Positions 38,366 to 47,528 of a stretch of DNA of 64,000 bases are shown one piece after another (position 1 is the first letter of the stretch; every line of letters begins with the position of its first letter). Made by a program: the position numbers and the translations under genes. The notes under the pieces are model-generated. The model worked only from the letters and a program-made list of their open reading frames with translations, did not search any database and was not told the origin of the DNA. Source of the DNA: Candidatus Brocadia sinica JPN1 (GTDB taxonomy: Bacteria; Planctomycetota; Brocadiia; Brocadiales; Brocadiaceae). The stretch lies in contig NZ_BAFN01000001.1 in assembly GCF_000949635.1 (NCBI RefSeq), forward strand, positions 2,405,672-2,469,671, written 5' to 3'.

Positions 38366-38423
38366 TTTCCTGAGTTAGCAAAGCATTCTTGACTTCTTTC
38401 TAATATTGTTACTCCTTGTTTTC

Positions 38424-39536
38424 TCAAAGAGGATCTTTTCCAACCCAGCAGGGAGTAATCTTTTTACTGCGAATTAGTTTGCGGAGAGGTGAAAGATCGT
38501 GTTTGGACACAAAGGTAAAAGCCTTCCCCTTTCTCCCCATACGGCCGGTACGGCCGGTACGATGGGTATACTGCTCCCCATCTCTCGGAAAATCCCAATT
38601 AATCACATGCGAGACATGCGAAAAATCAAGCCCCCTCGCGGCGACATCGCTCGCAATAAGATAGCGGAGCTTCTGACTCCTGAACTTCCTGATAATCGAA
38701 GAACGCGTATCCTGGCCAAGTCCTGCATGCATGAAGTCAATATCTCGAAAATCTTTCCGGAGAGAGCGAAACAACGTATCAACCATGTGGCGGGCATTAC
38801 AAAAAATGAGAGCCTGATTAACATCCTCACCCTCAAGATACTTCATAAATTCTATATGTTTTTGTTTTGGATGGGTATAGGCGAAATAATGCTCAATGCT
38901 TTCCGGCGCTACCCGTTCTGTAATAAGGGAAATATGCTGAGGATTACACAAACAGTCGTGTGCGAGTTTTTTGATATCATCAGGCATCGTTGCAGAGAAA
39001 AGGAGCGTCTGATGTTTATGCAGGATGCATGACATAATAAATTCAATATCTTCGAGGAACCCTACCTTTAACAGTTCGTCCGCCTCATCAAGGATAGCGC
39101 ATTTCACCTGCGCGAAAGAAAGTACCCCGTCGTACAAAAGATCAATAAGACGTCCCGGCGTTGCAACCAAAATATGCACCCCCTGTTTAATCCTGGCGAT
39201 CTGTGTCTGTTTGTCAAAACCACCATACACCGCATAAGGAATCACTGCTGTCTGTGCCGCGATCTTTTGGATCTCCGCCACATACTGCATACACAATTCA
39301 CGTGTCGGGACGAGCACAAGCCCCTGAATGGCATTAAGGGCGGGATCGACTTTCTGAATAAGGGGGATCGCACAGGCGGCCGTCTTTCCTGATCCTGTCT
39401 CGGCGAGAGCACAAAGATCCTGTCCCGTAAAAATTACCGGATACGTAGCCTCCTGAATAGGGGTCATTTCATCATACCCCATCTTCTTAAGCGCTTTGAG
39501 GATGTTTGAGGGAAGGTCAATTTCGCTAAATTTCAT
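38424..39536 (-). CDS. DEAD-box ATP-dependent RNA helicase
   Basis: The 370-residue protein is a minimal DEAD-box core: Q motif MTPIQEATYPVI, Walker A AETGSGKT, PTREL, ATPGRL, DEADELL, SAT, then domain 2 with FCNARHMVDTL, RYLIASDVAARGLD and motif VI HRTGRTGRMGR. It stops soon after the core with a short basic tail (RKLIRSKKI). It lacks the DbpA or CsdA RNA-binding extensions, so it most resembles RhlE-type helicases used in ribosome assembly or RNA decay. It is convergent with the primase-helicase gene. Confidence 0.92.
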   Translation of the reverse strand: MKFSEIDLPSNILKALKKMGYDEMTPIQEATYPVIFTGQDLCALAETGSGKTAACAIPLIQKVDPALNAIQGLVLVPTRELCMQYVAEIQKIAAQTAVIPYAVYGGFDKQTQIARIKQGVHILVATPGRLIDLLYDGVLSFAQVKCAILDEADELLKVGFLEDIEFIMSCILHKHQTLLFSATMPDDIKKLAHDCLCNPQHISLITERVAPESIEHYFAYTHPKQKHIEFMKYLEGEDVNQALIFCNARHMVDTLFRSLRKDFRDIDFMHAGLGQDTRSSIIRKFRSQKLRYLIASDVAARGLDFSHVSHVINWDFPRDGEQYTHRTGRTGRMGRKGKAFTFVSKHDLSPLRKLIRSKKITPCWVGKDPL

Positions 39537-40237
39537 ATGTTTTTATCTTTCTTTTTTAAAGTTTATTCTTTACGTCCTTTGCGCTTCTGCGGTAAGTTGA
39601 ACTGTTACGAAAATGGTAATGGACGATTTACAAAATTACCTTTCTGCTATAGATATTAGCATAAAACTTCATGGAATGTTAGAAATTTCCCAGGACTTAC
39701 TGTGGTCTGACCCAAATTACTGGCATTGAATTAACATAGTGGATTCAACAGGTGTTCCAGTCTGTTCAGCTTGATTTCATAGAGACACTCAAGCATATTG
39801 CCTAATTCATCTTTTGGAAATCCCTGTTGGACAAACTACAGAATATACGTCTCAGGCAAATCATCATCAGTCGCCCTTTATATTTGCCAAAAGGCATGCG
39901 CGTCCGCACAACCGTCAAAAGATACTCTTTATCCGGAAACATATCGTTCAGTTTTTCTTGACAGAGAATACAAACTGATATGCCTTTTGTCAAACTATCC
40001 AATCCTGAATTTCTTTTCGTTCTGTCTTCTGCCCACCCTGCATCCTTCCGTTATCTGCTTATTAAGCAAGGCATCTAAAAAACAGTAATAAGCGGTCATG
40101 ACAAAGCCGTCCATCTTACTAGGGGATATTCTTTGATAACCCTTTCCTTCTCTGGTAAAATGGTTTATGTTATACAACAATCGTTAATCTATCGTTAGTG
40201 GGAGAGAAAAAAATGTCTTTAAAAGAAGGAAATATCC
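39537..40237. other. Intergenic region holding a DUF3820 remnant
   Basis: Apart from the remnant at 39731-39897, it contains GTGGTCTGACCC near 39702 (same class as the scars near 26205 and 34580). No other coding signal is supported. Confidence 0.4.
39731..39897 (-). pseudogene. DUF3820 protein remnant
   Basis: On the minus strand MPFGKYKGRL is the DUF3820 start signature. After a frameshift the frame continues DLPETYIL, then a TAG where Trp is expected, then FVQQGFPKDELGNMLECLYE and a tail ending NPLC. Two lesions make it non-functional. The frame may extend a little upstream (PDKEYLLTVVRTR). DUF3820 proteins have no assigned activity. Confidence 0.7.
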
Positions 40238-40555
40238 ATGTCTGAATGGATTCACATAGAGAAAGATCAGAAGCATATTGCCAGGGAAAAGCTGAAAGCA
40301 CAGGAGATGAGAAAATCCCAGTGGTGGAAGAACAAGATTTCCCAGGGGATATGTTATTACTGCCAAGAAACCTTCCTCCCGGATGAACTTACCATGGATC
40401 ACATGGTACCGCTAGCGAGGGGAGGCAGAAGTACAAAGGGAAATGTCGTACCATGTTGTAAGGAGTGCAACAATAAGAAAAAATATTTAACCCCGGCAGA
40501 AATCGTATTAAACAAATTGAAGGGGCAGGGCACAGCAGAACATTTTGGGAAATGA
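40238..40555 (+). CDS. HNH endonuclease
   Basis: The 105-residue protein has a helical N-terminus and an HNH beta-beta-alpha metal domain. C39-x2-C42 and C74-x2-C77 bind structural zinc, and D54-H55 in MDHMVPLARGG with N69 and N78 form the catalytic centre. It has no recognition domain. Stand-alone HNH proteins of this length occur in mobile elements and as housekeeping nicking enzymes. AAGAAGGAAAT lies before the ATG. It is downstream of the DEAD-box and DUF3820 region, divergent from both. Confidence 0.88.
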   Translation: MSEWIHIEKDQKHIAREKLKAQEMRKSQWWKNKISQGICYYCQETFLPDELTMDHMVPLARGGRSTKGNVVPCCKECNNKKKYLTPAEIVLNKLKGQGTAEHFGK

Positions 40556-40730
40556 AACACTGAGCCGCTAAACAGTTAATACAAAATGATCTGCTTTTTT
40601 GCAGGAAATCACTTCCTAAAATGCTCTCATGAGTTATCCTTTTCTACGAAATCTTACTCCCGGACACCTGCTGCTTTTATGCCACCAGCCTCCTGTCAGT
40701 GCAAACATGGTGTGTCTACCTCTGCCTAAT

Positions 40731-41111
40731 TTACGATTTTTGTTTTATTTCAATCAGGTTGCCGGAAAAATCCTTGAGGAAGTAGACGGTCTTATCCTTA
40801 TGTCTTCCCATAATAATATTCACGTTGAACCGCCGGGCCTTTTCTGTGACCTCTGAAAAATTATCCAGCATGATACCGAAATGGGTGAAATTGGGGTTGG
40901 TGTGATGAAAATCAGATATAAATACCTCGATCTTTATCCCGGTTTTTTCAAAAACGAGCACTTTGACCTCCCGGGAAAGAGAAAACAATTGTTCCGAAAG
41001 TTCCGGGGCCAGGAGAATTTCTCGTGTTTTTTCAAGACCTAAAAAATCACGATAAAACTGTAACGCCTGTTCTTCGCTCTTATTTGTGATACCAATGTGA
41101 TTTAATTCCAT
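40731..41111 (-). CDS. VOC-superfamily (glyoxalase/bleomycin-resistance-like) protein
   Basis: The 126-residue protein has one pair of beta-alpha-beta-beta-beta modules. Metal-binding positions are visible as H5 in MELNHIGI, H in THFGIML and E in GNLIEI. The final FLKDFSGNLIEI is typical of VOC enzymes. It is closest in shape to small epimerase- or lyase-type members, but the substrate cannot be stated. It is transcribed away from the IS1634-type element. Confidence 0.82.
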   Translation of the reverse strand: MELNHIGITNKSEEQALQFYRDFLGLEKTREILLAPELSEQLFSLSREVKVLVFEKTGIKIEVFISDFHHTNPNFTHFGIMLDNFSEVTEKARRFNVNIIMGRHKDKTVYFLKDFSGNLIEIKQKS

Positions 41112-41287
41112 GCCATATTTTAATAGTTAATCGTTCAATATGCAAGTATAAGATGTCTTGGAAACTTTTCCCCAAGTAACTCTCTGCGGTATTATCCAAC
41201 AGTAACATTGAAAAGAGGATATTCCATAAAACCAGTTAAAGCTTTGGCAGTTTCCCACCAGCATACATCTGCTACTTTTTACAAAGT

Positions 41288-43300
41288 TAGCCCGACTTTC
41301 GCAATTCGCACCCCAAAAAGGTCATTTTTGGGTATTTGTCTCCTGGAAACCATTGATTTTACTGGGGTCGATTTCAAAAACGGCTTGTAGTGCCGACCTA
41401 CCCTCTTGACGACTTCACGGTGGCGTGAGAAAATGTCCGCATGTTTTTACGAGAAAAGACACGGACAAAAGACGGGAAAACCCACCGGTATTGGAGCGTA
41501 GTAGAGAACCGTCGGATCAGCGGAGGCAGAGTGGTACAGCGACAAGTGCTCTACCTGGGAGAACTCAATGACAACCAGCGAGCGGGGTGGGTTCGGACGA
41601 TAGAGGCGGTCGCGGGTGAAAAGCCCACAGCAAGACAAGTGGCATTATTTCCGGACGACCGGGAAGCCTTGCCCATACCGGATTGTGAGACCGTCCAGGT
41701 GAGGTTGGACAAAATAGAATTGCGCTGTCCCCGGCAATGGGGAGCAAGTTGGTTGGGATTATATTTGTGGGATATGTTGGAACTGGACATCTTTTGGAGG
41801 AGTCGTCTGCCATCAAGCCGGAAGGGGACAAGCTGGCTGAATATGCTCAAGGCGCTTGTCTGTTACCGGCTGATCGATCCGGGAAGCGAATTTCGTTTTC
41901 ACCGTGAGTGGTATGTGCGTAGCGCAATGGGAGATTTGTTGGGGGAAGATGATTCGCTGGCACAGAAGGATAAGCCATATCGTTGTTTGGATTTGCTGCT
42001 TGAGCACCGCGACGAGCTGTTTGGTTTTTTAAAAGGGCAATGGGGCAAGCTGTTTGGTGCGAAGTATGATGTGCTGCTGTATGATTTGACGAGTACGTAT
42101 TTTGAAAGTGATCCACCGCCGACGGGATCGGGTAGTAAAAAACGTTTTGGGTACAGCCGGGACAAACGTTCGGATTGCGTTCAAGTGGTAGTGGCGTTGG
42201 TATTGACGCCGGAAGGTTTTCCCGTGGCCTACGAAGTATATCCCGGCAATACAAGAGACACTGCGACATTAGAGGAGTTTCTGGATCGGATAGAAAAGCA
42301 GTATGGGAAATTTCGGCGCACCTGGCTCATGGATAGAGGTATTCCAACGGAGGAGGTGTTGGAAAAGATGCGTGAGCGGGGGATTGATTATTTGGTTGGT
42401 ACTCCGAAGGGGCATTTGACGCGGGTAGAAAAACAGTTGCTCGAACAGACCTGGATGCAGGCGCGGGAAAGCGTCCGTGTGAAAATTCTTCAGCAAGAGT
42501 CGGAGTTTTACGTTTACGTGGAAAGCCAGGACCGGGTGGCCAAGGAACGTTCCATGCGTCGGCGCAGACTCAGACGTTTGTGGGCGGGTTTGCGCGAACT
42601 TCGCAATCGAAAGGTCCTCACGCGCGATGATCTGCTCATGCATATTGGCGCGTTAAAGAAAGAAGCCGGACGAGACTTTGGGCTGGTTCGTATCTCTATC
42701 CCAAATCCGCAAGAACCGGTGAATGAGAACACTTTCCATTTCAGCCTGGATCGTGAACGCCTGCGGCGAACGTTGCGGCGTGAGGGACGCTATCTGCTTC
42801 GTTCAAATATGCAGGCCGCCTCGCCTGAAACCGTCTGGGAATCGTATCTGCTTTTGACCCGTATAGAACAGGCATTCAAGGATTTAAAGGGATCGCTTTC
42901 CATCCGCCCCATATGGCACCAATTGGAAAGGAGGATTGAAGCCCATATTTTTGTCTCCTTTTTGGCATTCTGTCTCCACACGACGCTGCGAAATCTTGCG
43001 CGGGGACGAGCCGCAGGGCTTACATCCGAAGCAATTTTGGAAAAACTATCGAGCATTCAAATGATTGACGTTCATTTACCGACAACGGATGGTCGCCACA
43101 TTGTCATGAGCCGCTATACACAGCCGGAAAAGGATGTTGTTCTCCTTTTGGCACAATTGGGATTGACGCTTCCTGAACAACCTCTGCCCAAGATTTATGC
43201 ATCAGGATAGGTCGGTCTGTAGTGCCGACCTTTTTACATGACCCCTTGATTTTCATGGCTTAGCGGTTTGCCTACCCCTCGAATTGCGAAGGTCGGGTTA
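41288..43300 (+). mobile_element. IS1634-type insertion sequence (IS4 superfamily)
   Basis: The ends are imperfect inverted repeats of about 21 bases. The left, from 41288, reads TAGCCCGACTTTCGCAATTC. The right, ending at 43300, reads in complement TAACCCGACCTTCGCAATTC. The element is 2013 bases long, with one transposase gene. An additional TGTAGTGCCGACCT stretch occurs inside both ends. I see no clear target duplication. Confidence 0.75.
41441..43210 (+). CDS. IS1634-family transposase
   Basis: The 589-residue protein is intact. It has an N-terminal DNA-binding region (REKTRTKDGKTHRYWSVVEN) and an RNase H-type DDE core: the first Asp in LLYDLTSTYFE, the second in TWLMDRGIPTEE, and the catalytic Glu in LTRIEQAFKDLKGSL. 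A long insertion separates the second D from the E, as in IS1634. The gene has higher GC than its surroundings, which fits recent arrival. Start ATG at 41441 follows GTCCGC, with no strong ribosome site, as is common for transposases. Confidence 0.88.
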   Translation: MFLREKTRTKDGKTHRYWSVVENRRISGGRVVQRQVLYLGELNDNQRAGWVRTIEAVAGEKPTARQVALFPDDREALPIPDCETVQVRLDKIELRCPRQWGASWLGLYLWDMLELDIFWRSRLPSSRKGTSWLNMLKALVCYRLIDPGSEFRFHREWYVRSAMGDLLGEDDSLAQKDKPYRCLDLLLEHRDELFGFLKGQWGKLFGAKYDVLLYDLTSTYFESDPPPTGSGSKKRFGYSRDKRSDCVQVVVALVLTPEGFPVAYEVYPGNTRDTATLEEFLDRIEKQYGKFRRTWLMDRGIPTEEVLEKMRERGIDYLVGTPKGHLTRVEKQLLEQTWMQARESVRVKILQQESEFYVYVESQDRVAKERSMRRRRLRRLWAGLRELRNRKVLTRDDLLMHIGALKKEAGRDFGLVRISIPNPQEPVNENTFHFSLDRERLRRTLRREGRYLLRSNMQAASPETVWESYLLLTRIEQAFKDLKGSLSIRPIWHQLERRIEAHIFVSFLAFCLHTTLRNLARGRAAGLTSEAILEKLSSIQMIDVHLPTTDGRHIVMSRYTQPEKDVVLLLAQLGLTLPEQPLPKIYASG

Positions 43301-43359
43301 GTCCACCGACGTATTCATTTGCCGGCAAACTTACGAGCAGTCCACGCATTCCTATTGAG

Positions 43360-43536
43360 ATGCTGGCAAAAATGTTTAGAGACACGTACGATCAGAGCTA
43401 TGATCAACGAGTTGCCCGTATCAGGCAAATCTCCGGCATTATCCAAAGTGAGCGGAAGAAGGTCTCGTCAGGAGGTAGTTCGGAATTGATTGATATATTA
43501 GTTTCGCGTTTAGAAACAGACCGGTTTCAATTATGA
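43360..43536 (+). CDS. Small hypothetical protein, 58 residues
   Basis: The frame reads MLAKMFRDTYDQSYDQRVAR then ISGIIQSERKKVSSGGSSEL. It is open further upstream towards the IS end at 43300, so it may be the tail of a gene cut by the IS. No family is recognised. A 56-residue frame follows after GAGG. Confidence 0.3.
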   Translation: MLAKMFRDTYDQSYDQRVARIRQISGIIQSERKKVSSGGSSELIDILVSRLETDRFQL

Positions 43537-43555
43537 ACAGGAGGCTGCTTTAACC

Positions 43556-43726
43556 ATGGCCATCCACGATCTCAGTGGTGCCTCGAGAGCCATTACGGCC
43601 GTATTTGTACCGGGGCTCATAACCCTCAATCCGGCAGACCCAGCATGGGCTCAAGCCCAGGAAATGAAGGTTAAGATTAAGAAGTTAAAGGAACAAGAGA
43701 AGCCACAGGGGTTCGTTGGTATGTAG
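43556..43726 (+). CDS. Small hypothetical protein, 56 residues
   Basis: ATG at 43556 follows CAGGAGG by about ten bases. The product has a small-residue middle (GASRAITAVFVPGLITLNPA) that could be a weak signal or transmembrane segment, then a Lys-rich helix (EMKVKIKKLKEQEK). No family is recognised. The ribosome site supports translation. Confidence 0.35.
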   Translation: MAIHDLSGASRAITAVFVPGLITLNPADPAWAQAQEMKVKIKKLKEQEKPQGFVGM

Positions 43727-44083
43727 TAATTGTTTCTTTAATGAAACTGGAGAAGGCAGTTGAAAAACTGCTTTCCCCAGATAATGAATACCTAACTTGA
43801 TTGTATAGAATTTCCAGTTTGTTTATGCTGTATTCAGGGTGGCATGGACAAACTTCGATTTTTTCTTAAGGCGCTTAGATTTGATTTTATGAATTCTGGG
43901 AATACCATACTTAATTTTGGAGGTTTCCATTTTTCTTTTGCGGCCCTTTTTGTCCGTGTTTATGCCTATGTAATATGTGACCAAGGGTCTTTTCAAGACG
44001 AGCAATAAAACCCCAGGGTCGCAAATCTTTAATCTTGCTATTGAAGTCGATTTTAACAGTCTGCTTATGGTCGAATAATGCAG
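43727..44083. other. Intergenic region, no gene supported
   Basis: About 350 bases between the small frame and thiC. A Lys-rich minus-strand frame at 43823-44005 is present but has no ribosome site or family. Confidence 0.35.
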
Positions 44084-45439
44084 TCAAAGATAATCTGCTA
44101 TTTCATTTAAAAGCTTACTGGAGTAGCGCTTTTTTTTGCGGCTTTTCTTGAGGTCTTGTTCGTAGTATTTCATAACACCCTTGAGTGAACACAGACTGCC
44201 ACACATGGTACACGTATCTTCATCCATGGGCGGTCGGCTATTACGAATTTCCTGTGCGCGTTCTTTGGTAATGGCTGTCTCATACTGGGTCTTCCAGTCC
44301 AAATCCCTGCGAGCAATGCCCATCTTGAGGTCTAAATTTTTTGCCTTGTCCTTTAGCTTTACCATATCACCTACATGAGCAGCGATACGGGCTGCCATGA
44401 CACCTTCTCGGACGTCGTCTGGTCCTGGGAGGGCCAGGTGCTCTGGGGGTGTGACATAGCAGATGAAATCGGCTCCGTAACACGACGATAAGGCGGCACC
44501 GATGGCCGATGAAATGTGGTCATATCCAGGGGCCACATCGGTGGTAATTGGTCCGAGCATGTAAAATGGGGCATTGTTGCTGAGTCGTTTTTGGATAAGC
44601 ACGTTGGCCTCAATCTCATCAATGGGTATGTGGCCAGGACCCTCTACAATAATCTGCACACCCTTGCTTTGTGCATATTCGGCAATCTCAGAATTTATAA
44701 TGAGTTCCTGGATCTGTGCACGGTCGGTGCTGTCGTGGATAGCGCCTGCCCTCAGGCCATTTCCAAGACTCAGGATGACATCGTGCTTTTTCATAATGTC
44801 AATGAGTCGATCGATCTGTTCATAGAGTGGATTTTCTTTTTTGTTATGGTTCATCCATGCCGTCAGGAAAGAACCGCCACGACTTACCAGTCCGCCGTAA
44901 CGGTAGCCTTGTTTTTTAAGCCGTTCTAACGTTATGAGGTTTATCCCACAGTGAATTGCCATAAAGCCAATCCCCTCTTCCGCTTGCTGTTCAATGACAT
45001 CAAAGAGAAAATCGGCCTCCATGTGGACGACAGAGCCTTTTTTCTTATTGGTTTCAATGGCAGCCTGATAAAGGGGCACAGTGCCTACGGTAAGAGAAAT
45101 TGAGTCCAAAATCCGTTTTCTGATTTTTGTCAAGTCTCCACCTGTGGAAAGCTCCATCAGGGTATCGGCGCCATATTTTTCGGCGGTTTGCGCCTTTTTT
45201 ACCTCCATATCGATATCAACGATATCAGGCGAGGTGCCAATACTTGCGTTTACCTTTGTCTTGAGTCCTTTTCCAATACCGACTACACGGGCCTTTCTAT
45301 TTGGATTTCCATAGATAACGATCTGTCCTTTTGCAATACCCTCGCGGATAAATTCCGGGGAAACATCATCGTATGCAGATGCCTCTTTCATGGCTTCCGT
45401 TATAATACCTTCCCGTGCAAGTTCTAACTGTGTTTTCAT
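44084..45439 (-). CDS. thiC: ThiC-family radical SAM enzyme (phosphomethylpyrimidine synthase or 5-hydroxybenzimidazole synthase)
   Basis: ThiC rearranges aminoimidazole ribotide to hydroxymethylpyrimidine phosphate for thiamine. The 451-residue protein has family motifs VNASIGTSPDIVD, MELSTGGDLTKIR, FMAIHCGINL, VEGPGHIPIDEIEANV and YMLGPITTDVAPGYDHI. The C-terminal cluster motif is CTMCGSLC, as in radical SAM ThiC. The length is that of short anaerobe ThiC and of BzaF-type enzymes for cobamide lower ligands, so a BzaF role is possible. No TPP riboswitch sequence is visible in the 160-base leader. It runs in the same direction as bioD. Confidence 0.88.
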   Translation of the reverse strand: MKTQLELAREGIITEAMKEASAYDDVSPEFIREGIAKGQIVIYGNPNRKARVVGIGKGLKTKVNASIGTSPDIVDIDMEVKKAQTAEKYGADTLMELSTGGDLTKIRKRILDSISLTVGTVPLYQAAIETNKKKGSVVHMEADFLFDVIEQQAEEGIGFMAIHCGINLITLERLKKQGYRYGGLVSRGGSFLTAWMNHNKKENPLYEQIDRLIDIMKKHDVILSLGNGLRAGAIHDSTDRAQIQELIINSEIAEYAQSKGVQIIVEGPGHIPIDEIEANVLIQKRLSNNAPFYMLGPITTDVAPGYDHISSAIGAALSSCYGADFICYVTPPEHLALPGPDDVREGVMAARIAAHVGDMVKLKDKAKNLDLKMGIARRDLDWKTQYETAITKERAQEIRNSRPPMDEDTCTMCGSLCSLKGVMKYYEQDLKKSRKKKRYSSKLLNEIADYL

Positions 45440-45491
45440 TATACTTTACTCCAACGATTAATACCTTGCAGATTATTTAAACATTATCACA

Positions 45492-45543
45492 GTAGCCGCA
45501 CTCTTTAGATGCATACAGTACGCAGACTAAAGTCTGCGGCTAC
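45492..45543. repeat. Palindromic repeat between bioD and thiC
   Basis: Outer arms GTAGCCGCA and TGCGGCTAC and an inner perfect stem CGCAGACT-AA-AGTCTGCG form nested palindromes. No T-run follows the inner stem on either strand, so it is more like a dispersed repeat than a terminator. Confidence 0.6.
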
Positions 45544-45598
45544 GCAATCCATAAACTTATAAATTCCATTTACCAGGAGAAGCACAAAGCAACGAAAA

Positions 45599-46309
45599 TC
45601 ATATTATAATGTCTTTGTCTATTTTATCACTAAAAATTTTTACCAATATCTCTTTGTTATACTTGTTTATATCCAGCCTTTTATCAAAGGAGATTGTGCC
45701 CAATATGGGAAGATCGGTGAGTCTTTTTATTTCTTCGGCATTTGTCTTTTTCATGACATCGTCACGGTTTTCAACGGATTCATTGATGACGATTCCTTTG
45801 ACATCGAGTCCGTGTTGACGCGCATAGGATACTGTTAGTAATGTATGGTTTATCGTGCCAAGGGTGGGCCGGCAAACAACGATTAACGGTAATTCCATTT
45901 CGTTGGCCATATCCACAACAAAATAGTATTCGTCGAGGGGTACCAGCAAACCTCCGATACCTTCGACAATGATGTATTCGTGTCTTTCGCATAAGCTGTC
46001 GAAGGCAGTGTTTATTTTATCCTTATCTATTTTTGTTTTACTTAACCGTGCTGCTACCGTTGGGGCAAGGGGCTGTTCGAGGCTAACGGGGTTAATTAGT
46101 TCGTATTCGTCATCTACTTCTGCCGCACATTTTAAAAAAACGGCATCGTCGGATATCAGATTATTATTTACCCGTTTACAGCCTGTAGCAACTGGTTTCA
46201 TAACGCCGACATCCAGACCTTTGTTTTTGTACAGGGCGGCCAACCCACCTGCGACAATGGTCTTTCCCACACCTGTGTCCGTCCCGGTGATAAAATATCC
46301 TCTTCCCAT
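45599..46309 (-). CDS. bioD: Dethiobiotin synthetase
   Basis: BioD closes the ureido ring of dethiobiotin from diaminopelargonate, CO2 and ATP. The 236-residue protein has the P-loop ITGTDTGVGKT at residues 7-17, the substrate lysine region MKPVATGC, and VEGIGGLLVPL, the typical Walker B-like segment, then GIVINES. No other biotin genes adjoin. It lies upstream of thiC with a palindromic repeat in the gap. Confidence 0.92.
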   Translation of the reverse strand: MGRGYFITGTDTGVGKTIVAGGLAALYKNKGLDVGVMKPVATGCKRVNNNLISDDAVFLKCAAEVDDEYELINPVSLEQPLAPTVAARLSKTKIDKDKINTAFDSLCERHEYIIVEGIGGLLVPLDEYYFVVDMANEMELPLIVVCRPTLGTINHTLLTVSYARQHGLDVKGIVINESVENRDDVMKKTNAEEIKRLTDLPILGTISFDKRLDINKYNKEILVKIFSDKIDKDIII

Positions 46310-47300
46310 AATGCCTTCTCCTGTTTCTATTGATAAATTTTTTTGAAAATAATAAAAATTAGCCTTGTTTTATTCGTTACATCAATCTTATCCTGGATTG
46401 GGGGTTTTTCAAATTTATTTTTGACAATGAAGACCAAAGATAACAAGACAAATAAATTGAGAATGATTATAATGAATTTGATTAGCATCCTTACAATAAA
46501 CTATGAAATAAATTACAAGAAAAAAACTACGCTATGGCCTACAAGATCATTACGATTAGAGTTTGTAAATTATGAAGATGCCCCCATGCTCCCTATGGTA
46601 CTAAAGAAAAAAATCATAATGGGCATAAAATCTTATATTGATTGATAAAAAAACAATAGATGAAGAAGCTTCATCCTTTAGATATCAGTTGGGATGTTTT
46701 TGTCATACTGGCATGCATTGCAATCCCTACGGTTTGCTCATGGTTATTTTTTGACGAGTTTCCAGTTCAAGGTGCCAAATCCGATACCATCGATCGACAT
46801 TCGATTGGTTGGCTCGGCGCTGGTACTATTGGGTATCCGGTTTCATATATTTCTCTCCTTGTCGGTTATCCTGACAGCAAGAAAGAGTATTTGCCATCTT
46901 GGTGGGGGGACGCCAAATTCGTATGTTATCCATTCTTTATCAGAAGTAAGTTCGATAAGAACAGGAGTCAGCATAACGGCAACATCACAAAACAAAATAC
47001 AGGTGCCGGAATACAGAAGTCAGAACGGGGATAAAAGCAGTATTCAGAAGACAGAAGCAAATATACGAACTATTGCCGTATATTTCCTTTCCCTAATTCC
47101 ATGCCGTCCTTTTTGTTTTCCCTTCTTTTAGGTGTTCAGTGTGGCTGAAAAGAATGAAAAAGCTTGCAATCTTCTCCGTTTTTCTTTAATATTGCCTCAG
47201 AGATGAAAAAGGTAATTTCCTATCATCAACGCCAGGTAGTCGATCTCTCCTGGAGAGGAAAGTGATTGTCTGAGGCACGGGTCCATGCAAGAATACCGCT
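46310..47300. other. Accessory spacer with doubtful frames
   Basis: Two plus-strand frames (46343-46645, AT-rich, and 46660-47034) lack ribosome sites and families, and the second overlaps a rival frame from 46694. Near 47005-47060, GAATACAGAAGTCAGAACG and a similar unit are common low-information repeats. The left FicTA-flanking repeat begins near 47096. Confidence 0.4.
47145..47184 (+). repeat. Direct repeat flanking the FicTA cassette, left copy
   Basis: CTGAAAAGAATGAAAAAGCT then TGCAATCTTCT. It recurs almost identically at 48257-48296. Weaker similarity (ATGCCGT, TTC, TGT) extends about 50 bases further left in both copies. Confidence 0.75.
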
Positions 47301-47528
47301 ATGGCAGCAAATAGCAGCGAGCCCGTCGATCTTGATGCATTAGAAGTCAAGTTTCGCCAATGGCGGGCTCAGCACAAAACACCGGGCACGGTTATCGCTG
47401 CTCACCGAGAAGTCCTGCTGGAACGAGTGGCCCAATCAATGACATTCGAAGGTGAACCGATTACGGTGGCTCGTCTTAAAATCCTGTTAGAGCAATTAGA
47501 CCAATGGGCGAAGAAGCAGGACAGCTAG
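47301..47528 (+). CDS. FicA-type antitoxin of a class I Fic system
   Basis: The 75-residue protein is helical and carries the inhibitory motif (S/T)xxxE(G/N) as SMTFEG (S46, E50, G51). In FicTA pairs this helix inserts its Glu into the ATP site of the Fic partner and blocks AMPylation. The ending LKILLEQLDQWAKKQDS suits the known partner-binding helix. It overlaps the next gene by 25 bases, so translation is coupled. GC content is higher than in the surroundings. Confidence 0.85.
   Translation: MAANSSEPVDLDALEVKFRQWRAQHKTPGTVIAAHREVLLERVAQSMTFEGEPITVARLKILLEQLDQWAKKQDS

Noticed and set aside
43823..44005. Lys-rich 60-residue minus-strand frame as a gene
   Set aside because: It has no ribosome site, no family and biased composition from A-rich DNA.
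45440..45598. TPP riboswitch in front of thiC
   Set aside because: I could not find the CUGAGA and ACCUGA-type core elements; only a palindromic repeat is present.
46343..47131. Three overlapping plus-strand frames as genes
   Set aside because: Rival overlapping frames, no ribosome sites, AT-rich composition and a repeat-derived end (GAATACAGAAGTC). No homology is recognised.
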